Shown piece after piece: positions 8,855-18,376 of a stretch of DNA of 64,000 nt. The notes beneath the pieces are model-generated. The model worked only from the letters and a program-made list of their open reading frames with translations. It did not search any database and was not told where the DNA came from. The stretch is from an uncultured Eubacteriales bacterium (GTDB lineage Bacteria > Bacillota > Clostridia > Christensenellales > CAG-138): contig UQXE01000005.1 in the NCBI GenBank assembly GCA_900544965.1, forward strand, positions 9,163 to 73,162. Direction: 5' to 3'. How positions within the stretch are numbered: the first letter of the stretch is position 1; every line of letters starts with the position of its first letter. The position numbers were made by a program, and so were the translations under genes.

Positions 8855-9395
8855 GCCGACTGCCTCCTTGTTATAGCTGAGCGTTTACTCAAATATGCAC
8901 GTTGCCTTCATCGTTTCATCGATAGTATAAGCGGTAGCGCTACAGGTTCATATTTGATATAAGTATGATCCAATCGTCAAGCACACCAAAAGCTATCTTT
9001 AGATATTCATGACCGATTGCGAAACCAGGCTTTCAGTTTGCGGCCCGGGGCATCATTGATCATTATCGACAGTCCCTTTACCGCCTGTACAGAACGTTGC
9101 TCTGAGAGTACGTTTTGGGTTGCTGCGCCTTGCCCCTCCAACCGCTTGGCTTTCTATCCAAGCGATTGCTTCCCGCCGCTCTTAACCCTTAATATGACAT
9201 TAAAAAAAACGGAAGAATACCGCAGGCTGCAGGATATTATCTCCACAAAAACGAATGGGAGCATATAACTGCTGATGTTTGCCTCTGATACATATTATAT
9301 GGTAAGCCCTTTGTGAAAACAAGCGGCTTCTAGCACACCGATATAAATTAGCTTGTAATATGCTGGCTTTATACTGCCCCATGTTCTTATCTTTT
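8855..9395. other. Intergenic stretch with no convincing gene
   Basis: About 540 bases between the dgt-like gene and the kdp regulatory region. Open frames on both strands (for example plus 9017-9268 and a minus frame ending about 9010) lack ribosome sites and recognisable sequence. It probably holds the dgt promoter. No riboswitch consensus was recognised. Confidence 0.4.
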
Positions 9396-9412
9396 CTTTA
9401 TACTTTTTTAAG
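9396..9412 (+). promoter_or_regulatory. KdpE-box-like motif upstream of the kdp locus
   Basis: CTTTATACTTTTTTAAG, 73 bases ahead of the first small ORF. It resembles the T-rich KdpE site of Escherichia coli kdpFABC (TTTATACTTTTTTTAC, as I recall it) and recurs twice as CTTTATACNNTTTWAAG just upstream of kdpF. Confidence 0.5.
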
Positions 9413-9484
9413 CCTATTTAATCCTATACTTTTCCCCTCTTTATTTCGATGGCAGTATCATTAAATCGTAAGGAGGGATACAAG

Positions 9485-9679
9485 ATGATTAAAATCTTAA
9501 AATCCATTCAGAAAACTGAACTCAAGTTTGACACCGCAGCGGAGCGTTTCTTTTCACGTCATCCGTTTCTTGGGTACTTAACCGCCTTTATTATAATGCC
9601 GTTGTTTATCCTTGCGGCGGTGTTTGCCTGCACAACTGCGGTCATCTTTCCCTTTGCATTGATTTTCGGGTGGCTTTAA
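9485..9679 (+). CDS. Small membrane protein at head of kdp locus
   Basis: 64 residues from ATG 9485, nine bases after AAGGAGGG. The N-terminal third is basic and polar (MIKILKSIQKTELKFDTAAE); a hydrophobic segment from about residue 27 to the end (FLGYLTAFIIMPLFILAA then TTAVIFPFALIFGW) suggests two short membrane spans. It ends 92 bases before kdpF, with KdpE-box-like repeats in between. I do not recognise the family. Its position suggests a role or co-regulation with potassium uptake; that is inference. Confidence 0.6.
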   Translation: MIKILKSIQKTELKFDTAAERFFSRHPFLGYLTAFIIMPLFILAAVFACTTAVIFPFALIFGWL

Positions 9680-9680
9680 T

Positions 9681-9728
9681 CTTTACACCGTCTTTATACC
9701 GTTTAAAGTGGCTTTATACCATTTTAAG
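9681..9728 (+). promoter_or_regulatory. Cluster of KdpE-box-like direct repeats before kdpF
   Basis: CTTTATACCGTTTAAAG (9692-9708) and CTTTATACCATTTTAAG (9712-9728) are spaced exactly 20 bases apart, about two helical turns, with a partial copy CTTTACACCGTCTTTAT at 9681. They match the motif at 9396, which suggests KdpE binds ahead of kdpF as well. Confidence 0.5.
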
Positions 9729-9770
9729 ATAAAGAGCTATATATTGTTTTGCAAAGGGGGGATAACAGGT

Positions 9771-9863
9771 ATGCAGATAATCATAGCTTTGATTGGCATA
9801 TGCGCAGCGGCATTGCTGCTGTGGTATGTTTACATCCTAATGAGGGGAGATACGAGGGTATGA
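9771..9863 (+). CDS. kdpF: KdpF-like small subunit
   Basis: 30-residue single-span hydrophobic peptide, beginning MQIIIALIGICAAALLLWYV and ending in a short charged tail MRGDTRV. Size, topology and position directly before kdpA match KdpF, a lipid-like stabiliser of the KdpABC potassium pump. AAGGGGGGATA precedes the ATG. Its TGA overlaps the kdpA start (ATGA), so the two are probably coupled. Confidence 0.8.
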   Translation: MQIIIALIGICAAALLLWYVYILMRGDTRV

Positions 9864-11674
9864 ATGCAGTTTTGCAATACGTATTGTATTTGGCAGCGCT
9901 GGTGGCGCTAGCGATCCCGCTAGGCAGTTATATAAAAAAGGTGATGTTCGGAGAGAAAACCTTTCTATCCAAAATCCTCACGCCCTGTGAAAACGCCGTC
10001 TATAGGGTAATGAGCGTCAAAAAGGACGAGCAGATGGGCTGGAAGAAGTACGCGGTCAGCGTGCTTATCTTTTCAGGTATAGGGCTTATTTTCCTGTTTC
10101 TACTTCAGCTGCTTCAAGGCATCCTTCCTGGAAACCCGCAGGGGCTTTCAGGTGTAAAATGGGATTTATCCTTTAATACAGCCGCCAGCTTTGTCACAAA
10201 TACCAACTGGCAGGCATACAGCGGCGAATCCACCTTAAGCTATCTTACACAGGCAGTCGGTCTTACCGTGCAGAACTTTGTATCCGCCGCAACAGGTATC
10301 GCCGTATTGTTTGCGCTGATTCGCGGCTTTATGAAGGTTAAAAGCGACGGTCTGGGCAACTTTTGGGTTGACCTGACAAGAACCGTCGTCCATATTCTGA
10401 TCCCGCTGAATCTTGTTATTTCCCTCTGTCTTGTTGGCGGCGGCGTTATTCAAAATCTCAAACCCGCGGAAACCGTAGCACTGATTGAGCCGATTGCAGT
10501 CAGCGCGGACGGCGAAATCATTGAAAACGCCAGCATCGATTTAGAGGCGGGTATCGTCGAGATTGACGGGGAGCTCGTACCGAACGCGCAGATTGTGACG
10601 GAGCAGTTCGTACCTATGGGACCGGCGGCGAGTCAGATCGCCATTAAGCAGTCTGGCACAAACGGCGGCGGATATATGGGCGTAAACTCGGCGCATCCGC
10701 TGGAAAATCCCAATGGCTTTACAAATTTTATTGAGATGATTTCCATTCTGCTCATTCCTGCCGCCTTGTGCTTTACCTTTGGCCGTGCGGTGAAAAACAA
10801 AAAACAGGGTGTCGCTATCTTTATGGCAATGTTCCTGTGTCTTATTGTCGCGCTGGGCTGTATCGCCGTAAATGAGCACGCCGCTACTGCACAGCTTATA
10901 CAGGATGGAGATGTAAATATATCTATGACAGGACAGGCAGGCGGCAATATGGAGGGCAAGGAGAGCCGCTTCGGCATCGCTTCCTCGTCTACGTGGGCAG
11001 CCTTTACCACCGCCGCTTCCAACGGCTCTGTAAACTCCATGCACGACAGCTACACGCCCCTTGGCGGTATGATCACCATGCTGCTGATGCAGCTTGGCGA
11101 GGTCGTCTTCGGCGGCGTAGGCTGCGGGCTTTACGGTATGCTGGCGTTTGCGATCCTCACCGTGTTTATCGCCGGCCTGATGGTAGGCAGAACGCCGGAA
11201 TTCCTTGGAAAGAAGATCGAACCGTATGAGATGAAATGGGCTGTTCTGATTTGCCTTGCAACGCCGATTGCAATTCTCGTTGGCAGCGGCATCGCGGCGG
11301 CTGTTCCTGAGGTTGCAAACAGTCTTAACAATGGTGGCGCGCACGGCTTTTCCGAAATGCTTTATGCCTATTCCTCTGCCGGAGGAAACAATGGCTCCGC
11401 CTTCGCAGGCTTTAATGCGAACACGGTGTTTTTGAATGTGAGTCTCGGTCTTGTAATGCTCTTTGCAAGGTTTGTGCCCATTATAGGTACGCTTGCCATT
11501 GCCGGCAGCCTCGCAGGGAAGAAAAAGATCGCGACAACCGCGGGAACGCTTTCCACCACCAACGCCATGTTCGTGTTCCTACTGATTTTCATTGTTTTGC
11601 TGGTCGGCGCACTCAGCTTCTTCCCGGCTTTGGCGCTCGGTCCCCTTGCTGAGTTCTTCAGCAGTATCCTGTAA
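9860..11674 (+). CDS. kdpA: Potassium-transporting ATPase subunit KdpA
   Basis: 604-residue channel-like subunit of the high-affinity K+ pump KdpFABC, carrying the four-fold selectivity filter of the SKT superfamily. Many membrane spans; filter-like segments include [50 protein letters not shown] and [14 protein letters not shown]. Start ATG 9860 overlaps the kdpF stop; longer in-frame extensions would cover kdpF and lack sense. Upstream gene kdpF, downstream kdpB 13 bases later. Expression is expected at low external K+ through KdpDE. Confidence 0.96.
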   Translation: MNAVLQYVLYLAALVALAIPLGSYIKKVMFGEKTFLSKILTPCENAVYRVMSVKKDEQMGWKKYAVSVLIFSGIGLIFLFLLQLLQGILPGNPQGLSGVKWDLSFNTAASFVTNTNWQAYSGESTLSYLTQAVGLTVQNFVSAATGIAVLFALIRGFMKVKSDGLGNFWVDLTRTVVHILIPLNLVISLCLVGGGVIQNLKPAETVALIEPIAVSADGEIIENASIDLEAGIVEIDGELVPNAQIVTEQFVPMGPAASQIAIKQSGTNGGGYMGVNSAHPLENPNGFTNFIEMISILLIPAALCFTFGRAVKNKKQGVAIFMAMFLCLIVALGCIAVNEHAATAQLIQDGDVNISMTGQAGGNMEGKESRFGIASSSTWAAFTTAASNGSVNSMHDSYTPLGGMITMLLMQLGEVVFGGVGCGLYGMLAFAILTVFIAGLMVGRTPEFLGKKIEPYEMKWAVLICLATPIAILVGSGIAAAVPEVANSLNNGGAHGFSEMLYAYSSAGGNNGSAFAGFNANTVFLNVSLGLVMLFARFVPIIGTLAIAGSLAGKKKIATTAGTLSTTNAMFVFLLIFIVLLVGALSFFPALALGPLAEFFSSIL

Positions 11675-11687
11675 AGGAGGAATCTAT

Positions 11688-13757
11688 ATGTCTACACAAA
11701 TAAAAAGTGCGTTTGCTGACCGTAAAATGGTCAAAAGCGCTGTTCGGGATTCCTTTATAAAGCTTAACCCAAAAACACAGGCAAAGAACCCGGTCATGTT
11801 TTTGGTTTACATTTCCGCCTTTCTCACAACTGCGCTCTGGCTGGTTTCACTGTTTGGCATCAAGGACGCGCCAAGCGGTTACACCCTTGCCATTGCCGTG
11901 ATACTATGGTTTACAGTACTGTTTGCCAATTTTGCCGAGGCGATTGCCGAGGGAAGGGGCAAGGCACAGGCGGATTCCCTGCGCGCTTCCAAAAAGGATG
12001 TTGACGCACACAAAATCCCCTCTGCCGCAGAAAAGGAAAAGGTTACGATCGTGTCCTCCGCTTCTCTCAAAAAGGGGGATATTGTCCTTGTAAAAGCCGG
12101 TGAGCAGATACCGGCAGACGGCGAAGTGATCAGCGGCGCGGCCTCCGTGGATGAAAGCGCGATCACAGGTGAATCCGCACCTGTGATTAGAGAAGCAGGC
12201 GGCGACAGAAGCGCGGTGACGGGCGGCACAACGGTGCTGTCCGACTGGATCATCGTGCGGGTGACAAGCGAGGCAGGCGAGAGCTTTCTTGACAAGATGA
12301 TCGCCATGGTCGAGGGCGCGGCACGCAAAAAAACGCCTAACGAAATTGCCCTGCAAATATTCCTTGTTGCGCTGTCGATAATCTTTATTCTTGTGACGCT
12401 TTCCCTCTATACTTATTCGATCTTTTCAGCAAAGCAGGCGGATATCGAAAACCCTACCTCGATCACCACCCTTGTGGCGCTGCTTGTCTGCCTTGCGCCT
12501 ACCACCATCGGCGCGCTGCTGTCTGCGATTGGCATCGCCGGAATGTCAAGGCTTAATCAGACAAACGTTCTTGCTATGAGCGGCAGAGCGATTGAGGCCG
12601 CGGGCGACGTGGACATTTTAATGCTGGATAAGACAGGCACGATAACCCTTGGTAATCGGCAGGCGGCAGAGCTGATTCCCGTAGATGGTACGGATATAGG
12701 TGAGCTTGCCGATGCAGCCCAGCTTTCCTCTCTTTCAGACGAAACCCCTGAGGGACGCAGCGTAGTCGTGCTTGCCAAAGAGCAGTTCGGGATCCGCGGC
12801 AGGAGCCTTGCTGATAAGGGAGTAAAGTTCGTTCCCTTTACGGCAGCCACCCGCATGAGCGGCGTGGATTTTGACGGGAATGAGATACGAAAGGGCGCCG
12901 CGGACGCAATACAGACTTATGTGACCCATGCGGGCGGAGTGTATTCCGAAGAATGCGACGGAGTGGTAAAAGCTATTGCTTCCAAAGGCGGTACGCCCCT
13001 TGTAGTAGCCAAAAATCACAAAATCCTCGGCGTGATTTATCTTAAGGACATTATCAAGCAGGGTGTAAGTGAAAAGTTTGCCGACCTGCGGAAAATGGGA
13101 ATCAAAACCGTCATGATCACAGGTGATAACCCGATGACAGCCGCTGCCATTGCCGCCGAAGCCGGTGTGGATGATTTTCTTGCTGAAGCTACGCCTGAGG
13201 GCAAGCTGTCCATGATTCGTGATTTTCAGCAAAAAGGCCATTTGGTAGCGATGACCGGCGATGGAACAAACGACGCGCCGGCTCTGGCGCAAGCGGATGT
13301 GGCCGTCGCCATGAACAGCGGCACACAGGCGGCTAAGGAAGCGGGCAACATGGTTGACCTTGATTCCTCGCCCACAAAGCTGATCGACATCGTGCGAATC
13401 GGCAAGCAGCTTTTGATGACCCGCGGCAGCCTGACAACCTTTTCCATCGCCAACGACGTGGCAAAATATTTTGCCATCATTCCGGCGCTGTTTATGGGGC
13501 TTTACCCGGGGCTTTCAGCCTTGAACATTATGGGGCTTCACTCGCCCCAGAGCGCTGTGCTGTCCGCCATTATCTACAACGCTCTGATTATCATTGCGCT
13601 GATTCCTTTGGCGCTCAAGGGCGTAAAATATCGGGAAGTCCCTGCAGGCAAGCTGTTGTCACGAAACCTTTTGATTTATGGACTTGGCGGCCTGGCAGCT
13701 CCCTTTATCTTTGTAAAGCTCATTGATATGCTGCTTGTTCTGTTCGGCATAGCATAA
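11688..13757 (+). CDS. kdpB: Potassium-transporting P-type ATPase subunit KdpB
   Basis: 689-residue P-type ATPase subunit that hydrolyses ATP to drive K+ uptake through KdpA. Phosphorylation motif DKTGT with Asp at residue 314; TGES actuator loop (SAITGESAP), KGAAD nucleotide-binding segment, [10 protein letters not shown] and [18 protein letters not shown] hinge are all intact. AAAGGAGG precedes ATG 11688. In-frame codons upstream lie inside kdpA and are not used. Nothing is truncated. Confidence 0.97.
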   Translation: MSTQIKSAFADRKMVKSAVRDSFIKLNPKTQAKNPVMFLVYISAFLTTALWLVSLFGIKDAPSGYTLAIAVILWFTVLFANFAEAIAEGRGKAQADSLRASKKDVDAHKIPSAAEKEKVTIVSSASLKKGDIVLVKAGEQIPADGEVISGAASVDESAITGESAPVIREAGGDRSAVTGGTTVLSDWIIVRVTSEAGESFLDKMIAMVEGAARKKTPNEIALQIFLVALSIIFILVTLSLYTYSIFSAKQADIENPTSITTLVALLVCLAPTTIGALLSAIGIAGMSRLNQTNVLAMSGRAIEAAGDVDILMLDKTGTITLGNRQAAELIPVDGTDIGELADAAQLSSLSDETPEGRSVVVLAKEQFGIRGRSLADKGVKFVPFTAATRMSGVDFDGNEIRKGAADAIQTYVTHAGGVYSEECDGVVKAIASKGGTPLVVAKNHKILGVIYLKDIIKQGVSEKFADLRKMGIKTVMITGDNPMTAAAIAAEAGVDDFLAEATPEGKLSMIRDFQQKGHLVAMTGDGTNDAPALAQADVAVAMNSGTQAAKEAGNMVDLDSSPTKLIDIVRIGKQLLMTRGSLTTFSIANDVAKYFAIIPALFMGLYPGLSALNIMGLHSPQSAVLSAIIYNALIIIALIPLALKGVKYREVPAGKLLSRNLLIYGLGGLAAPFIFVKLIDMLLVLFGIA

Positions 13758-13770
13758 GGAGGTATTCAAA

Positions 13771-14379
13771 ATGAAAACACTGAAGCAAATTATTCCAAAG
13801 GCCGCAGTCATATTTTTGATATTTACTCTGGTTTGCGGCGTTTTATATACAGGCGTTGTCACAGGACTTGCGCAGCTTATCTTTCCTAAGCAGGCGAACG
13901 GCAGCATTATCGAGGTGGACGGAAAGAAATACGGCTGTGAACTGCTTGGGCAGAAGTATACGGATGACGGCCATATGTGGGGACGCATTATGAATATTGA
14001 TGTAAGTACCTATATCGATGAAAACGGCAAAGTGCTGATGTATGCAGCGCCCTCCAACTTAAGCCCCGCCAGCGAGGAATACCAACAGCTTGTCAAGGAG
14101 CGTGTAGAGAAGCTGCGCGCGGCAAATCCAGATATGGAGGAAAGCGCCGTCCCCGTGGACTTGGTAACCTGTTCCGGCAGCGGTCTTGATCCGCATATTT
14201 CTCCTGCGGCAGCGGAATATCAGGTAGCGCGGATCTCCAAAGCGCAGAACATGACCGAGGACGAGGTGCGCGCTATTATTAAAAAATGCACTGACGGAAG
14301 ATTCCTTTGGATTTTCGGGGAAGAAACCGTGAATGTGCTAAAGGTCAACCTGATGTTGGACGGTATTATTGCACAATAA
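13771..14379 (+). CDS. kdpC: Potassium-transporting ATPase subunit KdpC
   Basis: 202-residue accessory subunit of KdpFABC, thought to stabilise the complex and help nucleotide binding. One N-terminal span (about residues 11-34), then a periplasmic-type/extracytoplasmic domain with the family segments VTCSGSGLDPHISPAAAEYQ and DGRFLWIFGEETVNVLKVNL. AAGGAGG precedes the ATG by nine bases. A strong terminator follows the stop, separating the pump genes from kdpDE. Confidence 0.96.
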   Translation: MKTLKQIIPKAAVIFLIFTLVCGVLYTGVVTGLAQLIFPKQANGSIIEVDGKKYGCELLGQKYTDDGHMWGRIMNIDVSTYIDENGKVLMYAAPSNLSPASEEYQQLVKERVEKLRAANPDMEESAVPVDLVTCSGSGLDPHISPAAAEYQVARISKAQNMTEDEVRAIIKKCTDGRFLWIFGEETVNVLKVNLMLDGIIAQ

Positions 14380-14383
14380 CGGG

Positions 14384-14415
14384 TTCCTGCGGTAAAATAA
14401 CCGCAGGAATTTTTC
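14384..14415 (+). terminator. Intrinsic terminator between kdpC and kdpD
   Basis: Perfect ten-base stem TTCCTGCGGT/ACCGCAGGAA with loop AAAATA, followed by TTTTT. It begins five bases after the kdpC stop, so kdpDE may be read through at reduced level or have their own promoter (TATAAT at 14425-14430). Confidence 0.85.
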
Positions 14416-14474
14416 GTCTTATGTTATAATATATCGTGATAGTCCCATTGACGGAAGCGCTTAAGGTGGTAAAT

Positions 14475-17168
14475 ATGGAAACACCCAGACAGGACCCCGA
14501 AATACTGCTTCGGGCAATAAAAAAGGATGAAGCGAACGCGCATCGCGGACATCTGAAAATATTTTTTGGTTACGCGGCAGGCGTGGGCAAAACCTACGCT
14601 ATGCTGAAAGCCGCCCACAGCGCCAAGCAAAACGGCATTGATGTTGTTGCAGGCTATGTAGAGCCTCACGCCAGACCCGCCACTTCAGCACTATTAAACG
14701 GATTGGAATGCCTTGCGACAAAAAGGCTGCTTCAAAGCGGCATCGCCGTGAATGAGTTTGACCTTGACGCCGCTCTGGCGCGCCGTCCTCAGTTAATCCT
14801 TGTGGATGAGCTTGCCCACACCAACGCCGAGGGCAGCCGTCATACCAAGCGATATCAGGATATAGAGGAGCTGCTTAAAGCGGGCATTGATGTGTATACG
14901 ACAGTGAATGTGCAGCACATTGAAAGCCTGAACGATATGGTAGCCTCCATAACGGGTGTGTTGGTGAGAGAAAGGATTCCTGATTCCGTTTTTGACAACG
15001 CACAGCAGGTTAAGCTTGTGGACATTGAGCCGGAGGAATTATTGGAAAGGTTAAGGGAGGGCAATGTCTATGAGGGCAAGCAGGCCCAGCGCGCGGCCCA
15101 AAATTTCTTTACGGCAGAAAACTTAACTGCTTTGAGAGAGCTCGCGCTGCGCCGTTGTGCGGACAGGGTAAATCTTCTGACTGAAAGCGCAAGAGTAAAA
15201 AAGCGCGGCGATTATCACACCGACGAGCATATTTTGGTGTGCCTGTCCTCCGCCCCATCGAATGCAAAAATCGTACGCACGGCCGCGAGAATGGCAGCCG
15301 CCTTTAAGGGCAGCTTTACGGCGTTATTTGTAGAAACGCCGTCCTTTGCAGTCATGGGCGAGGAGGATAAAAACCGCTTGCGCTCCAATATACGCCTTGC
15401 CGAGCAGTTGGGCGCGACCATAGAAACGGTTTATGGCGAGGATGTTTCCTATCAAATTGCGGAGTTTGCCCGTCTTTCCGGCGTCTCAAAAATTGTCGTT
15501 GGGCGAAGCAGCGCCAAACGCCGCCACTTTTTTAGCAAACCAACTTTAACGGAAAAACTGACAGCCGTTGCGCCTAATCTGGATATCCACATCATTCCAA
15601 ATGTATCGTCGGGCAGCTTATATCGTGCGAAAAAGGCAAAGAAGGAGGTTTCCTTCTCCATCTCCTTACTTGATACGGCAAAGAGTGTGCTAATCCTGCT
15701 TTTGGCAACGCTGATCGGCTTCGCCTTTTCAAAGCTGGGATTTACGGAAGCAAATATAATTACCGTATACATCTTAGGCGTGCTTGTAACCTCCATCGTC
15801 ACCAAAGCGAGAATATATAGCTTAATTTCCTCTATTGTCAGCGTTTTGGTGTTCAACTTCTTCTTTACCGTGCCTAAGTTCACCTTTGTGGCATACGACA
15901 AGGGATATCCCGTAACCTTTGCCATTATGTTTATAGCGGCGCTGTTGACAGGCTCCCTTGCCGTGAAACTCAAGAGTCAGGCAAAACAGTCGGCACAGGC
16001 CGCATTCCGTACCAAGGTGCTGTTCGATACCAATCAGCTTCTGCAAAAAGCCCGCTCCGACGATGAGATCATGACCGTCACGGCAAATCAGCTTATCAAG
16101 TTATTAGGCAGGGACGTGGCGGTATATCCCATAAACGGCGGCAGCCTGGATAACCCGCTCATCTTTTCCATCGCTGAAAAAAGCGATGAGCTTGTGTCGG
16201 AAAATGAAAAGGCGGTGGCGGCATGGGTACTGAAAAACAATAAGCACGCCGGCGCTACAACGAATACTCTTGGAAGCGCAAAATGCCTGTATCTCTCCAT
16301 TCGCATCAACGATACAGTGTACGGCGTTGTAGGCATCCATATTAACGGCATTCCACTTGACTCCTTTGAGAAAAGCGTTTTGCTGTCCATTCTCGGCGAG
16401 TGTGCTTTGGCGCTTGAGAACAGCCGCAACATACGTGAAAAGGAACAGGCGGCGGTGCTGGCCAAAAACGAGCAGCTGCGGGCCAACCTTCTGCGGGCGA
16501 TTTCCCACGATCTGCGAACGCCGCTGACCTCTATATCCGGCAATGCCAGCAATCTTCTTTCAAACGGCGCAGGCTTTGACGCGGAAACGAAGGCGCAAAT
16601 TTATACGGACATTTATGACGATTCCATGTGGCTTATCAATCTTGTGGAAAACCTCCTGTCCGTTACCCGTATTGAGGAAGGCAGGATGAATCTGAAGCTC
16701 TCCGCCGAGCTGATGGAGGAGGTCATTGCTGAAGCGCTCAAGCATATCAATCGCAAGAGCGTAGAGCATCATATTACGGTGCAAAGCAGTAATGATTTCA
16801 TTTTAGCCAAGATGGACGCCAAGCTTATCGTGCAAGTGATTATTAATATTGTTGACAATGCGATCAAGTACACGCCCGCTGGGTCGAACATCTTGATTGC
16901 CACCAAAAAGGAGAACGGCTTTGTAACCGTTTCCATCTTAGACGATGGCCCAGGCATTGCTGATGACATAAAGTCCCGCGTTTTCGATATGTTCTTTAGC
17001 GGGGCAAGCAAGGTGGCGGACAGCCGCCGCAGTTTAGGACTCGGTCTTTCCCTGTGTAAGTCCATCATCGTTGCTCACGGAGGAGAAATAACGGTGGAGG
17101 ATAACAACCCGCGGGGAACGATCTTTACATTTACATTACCGGCTGGGGAGGTAGAAATTCATGAATAA
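14475..17168 (+). CDS. kdpD: Osmosensitive K+ channel sensor histidine kinase KdpD
   Basis: 897-residue membrane kinase sensing K+ limitation and turgor. Order: KdpD domain with Walker A GYAAGVGKT (about residues 30-40), universal-stress-protein-like domain (about 250-375), four close membrane spans (about 405-505, DUF4118), GAF-like region, HisKA with RAISHDLRTPLTS (His678), and HATPase with NIVDNAIKYTP and GLGLGLS boxes (here SLGLGLSLCKS). An in-frame GTG at 14436 exists, but AAGGTGG fits ATG 14475. The end overlaps kdpE by eight bases. Confidence 0.95.
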   Translation: METPRQDPEILLRAIKKDEANAHRGHLKIFFGYAAGVGKTYAMLKAAHSAKQNGIDVVAGYVEPHARPATSALLNGLECLATKRLLQSGIAVNEFDLDAALARRPQLILVDELAHTNAEGSRHTKRYQDIEELLKAGIDVYTTVNVQHIESLNDMVASITGVLVRERIPDSVFDNAQQVKLVDIEPEELLERLREGNVYEGKQAQRAAQNFFTAENLTALRELALRRCADRVNLLTESARVKKRGDYHTDEHILVCLSSAPSNAKIVRTAARMAAAFKGSFTALFVETPSFAVMGEEDKNRLRSNIRLAEQLGATIETVYGEDVSYQIAEFARLSGVSKIVVGRSSAKRRHFFSKPTLTEKLTAVAPNLDIHIIPNVSSGSLYRAKKAKKEVSFSISLLDTAKSVLILLLATLIGFAFSKLGFTEANIITVYILGVLVTSIVTKARIYSLISSIVSVLVFNFFFTVPKFTFVAYDKGYPVTFAIMFIAALLTGSLAVKLKSQAKQSAQAAFRTKVLFDTNQLLQKARSDDEIMTVTANQLIKLLGRDVAVYPINGGSLDNPLIFSIAEKSDELVSENEKAVAAWVLKNNKHAGATTNTLGSAKCLYLSIRINDTVYGVVGIHINGIPLDSFEKSVLLSILGECALALENSRNIREKEQAAVLAKNEQLRANLLRAISHDLRTPLTSISGNASNLLSNGAGFDAETKAQIYTDIYDDSMWLINLVENLLSVTRIEEGRMNLKLSAELMEEVIAEALKHINRKSVEHHITVQSSNDFILAKMDAKLIVQVIINIVDNAIKYTPAGSNILIATKKENGFVTVSILDDGPGIADDIKSRVFDMFFSGASKVADSRRSLGLGLSLCKSIIVAHGGEITVEDNNPRGTIFTFTLPAGEVEIHE

Positions 17169-17859
17169 ACCTAATATCTTGGTCGTGGAGGATGATGCTC
17201 CTGTCCGCAATCTCATTACCACGACGCTGAAAGCACACGATTACAAATATATAACGGCTAAAAACGGAGCGTCCGCTATTTTGGAAGCGTCCTCCCATAA
17301 TCCTGATATCGTGCTGTTGGATTTGGGGCTGCCCGATATGGACGGCGTGGAGATCATTAAGAAAATCCGGACATGGTCAAATATGCCCATCATTGTTATC
17401 AGCGCAAGAAGCGAGGATACCGATAAGATCGAAGCCCTTGACGCAGGTGCGGACGATTATCTGACAAAGCCGTTCTCGGTTGAAGAACTGCTTGCCCGTT
17501 TGCGCGTTACACAACGCAGGCTTGCAAGTGCGAAGGGCGAATCTTCCGGTATATCCGTATTTCAAAACGGGAAGCTGCGTGTGGACTATGCCGCAGGCTG
17601 CGCTTATATGAACGATGAGGAGCTGCACCTAACGCCTATTGAGTATAAGCTGCTCAGTCTGCTCTCGCACAACGTGGGCAAAGTGCTTACCCACACCTTT
17701 ATTACTCGGAAGATATGGGGCAGCAGTTGGGATAACGATATCGCGTCCCTGCGCGTGTTTATGGCTACGCTCCGTAAGAAGCTTGAATCCGCGCCGGATT
17801 CGCCGCAGTTTATTCAAACCCACATCGGCGTTGGCTATCGAATGGTGAAGGTGGAGTAA
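17161..17859 (+). CDS. kdpE: Response regulator KdpE
   Basis: 232-residue OmpR/PhoB-type regulator activating kdpFABC after phosphorylation by KdpD. Receiver domain with acidic pair at 11-12, phospho-acceptor Asp54 (IVLLDLGLPD), and Lys in YLTKPFSVEE; winged-helix DNA-binding domain with LTPIEYKLL and HTFITRKIWG. Overlaps the end of kdpD, so the pair is probably coupled. The likely targets are the CTTTATAC-NN-TTTWAAG repeats at 9396 and 9692-9728. Confidence 0.96.
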   Translation: MNKPNILVVEDDAPVRNLITTTLKAHDYKYITAKNGASAILEASSHNPDIVLLDLGLPDMDGVEIIKKIRTWSNMPIIVISARSEDTDKIEALDAGADDYLTKPFSVEELLARLRVTQRRLASAKGESSGISVFQNGKLRVDYAAGCAYMNDEELHLTPIEYKLLSLLSHNVGKVLTHTFITRKIWGSSWDNDIASLRVFMATLRKKLESAPDSPQFIQTHIGVGYRMVKVE

Positions 17860-18030
17860 CCTTTCACAGGACAGAATTGGGCCATTTCACGCCCTGTTTT
17901 GCCGCGAAGGTAGTTTAAAATGGAAACGGAATGAATCCTTTGTTTAGACGGGCTTGGGAGAGGCAAAAATCTGCAATGAACTGTGCGTACGGGCATAAAG
18001 CGAAGAAAAGACGGGCATGAAACATAAATC

Positions 18031-18262
18031 ACCGCCTTGATTAAAGAACCCGACAGATCAAATGCCATTCTGGCGAAGCGGCAGGGCTTTTGATATGAAC
18101 GCCATTCAAGCGGCGCTTGGCGAAGTTGTCGAATTCTACGGCGCGAAAATGGATCAAAGCATCATTGAAAAGTTTATTTTCCGCATCACGCCGATTAATA
18201 ACGGCTGTTATCGCTGGGATTTGAACTTTGCACCCGGCAAAAAGCAGCCGATTATCGGCTGA
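18031..18262 (+). pseudogene. Decayed C-terminal fragment, possibly of a serine recombinase
   Basis: Frame 18031-18088 reads ALIKEPDRSNAILAKRQGF, then a one-base shift in a T run (about 18087-18091) continues DMNAIQAALGEVVEFYGAK, then IIEKFIFRITPINNGCYRW to the stop at 18262. The terminal pattern (a helix, then IEKF-I-RI-P...W-LN) resembles the extreme C-terminus of large serine recombinases, but this is recall and weak. No N-terminal catalytic domain is present. It lies directly after kdpE, which hints at past mobile DNA here. The rest of 17860-18376 holds no other gene. Confidence 0.35.
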
Positions 18263-18301
18263 CCCGCGGCCGCAAGGGAAATCAAGCTTAGACATAATAG
18301 A

Positions 18302-18334
18302 GTACGGTGAGAATGACGGGCATCCTCACCGTAC
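18302..18334. terminator. Long hairpin between kdpE and ppdK
   Basis: Perfect ten-base arms GTACGGTGAG and CTCACCGTAC, with an inner ATG/CAT extension. It lies between convergent kdpE and ppdK and may serve both, though neither side has a long T run. Confidence 0.5.
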
Positions 18335-18376
18335 ATACGATAAGTCTATTCAGTTTTCAGCAGGCGGGACGATAGC

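Noticed and set aside
9017..9268. 83-codon plus-strand frame upstream of kdp
   Set aside because: No ribosome site and no recognisable sequence.
8855..9484. Possible cyclic-di-AMP (ydaO-type) riboswitch ahead of kdp
   Set aside because: No recognisable conserved core of that riboswitch was found; only KdpE-box-like repeats are supported.
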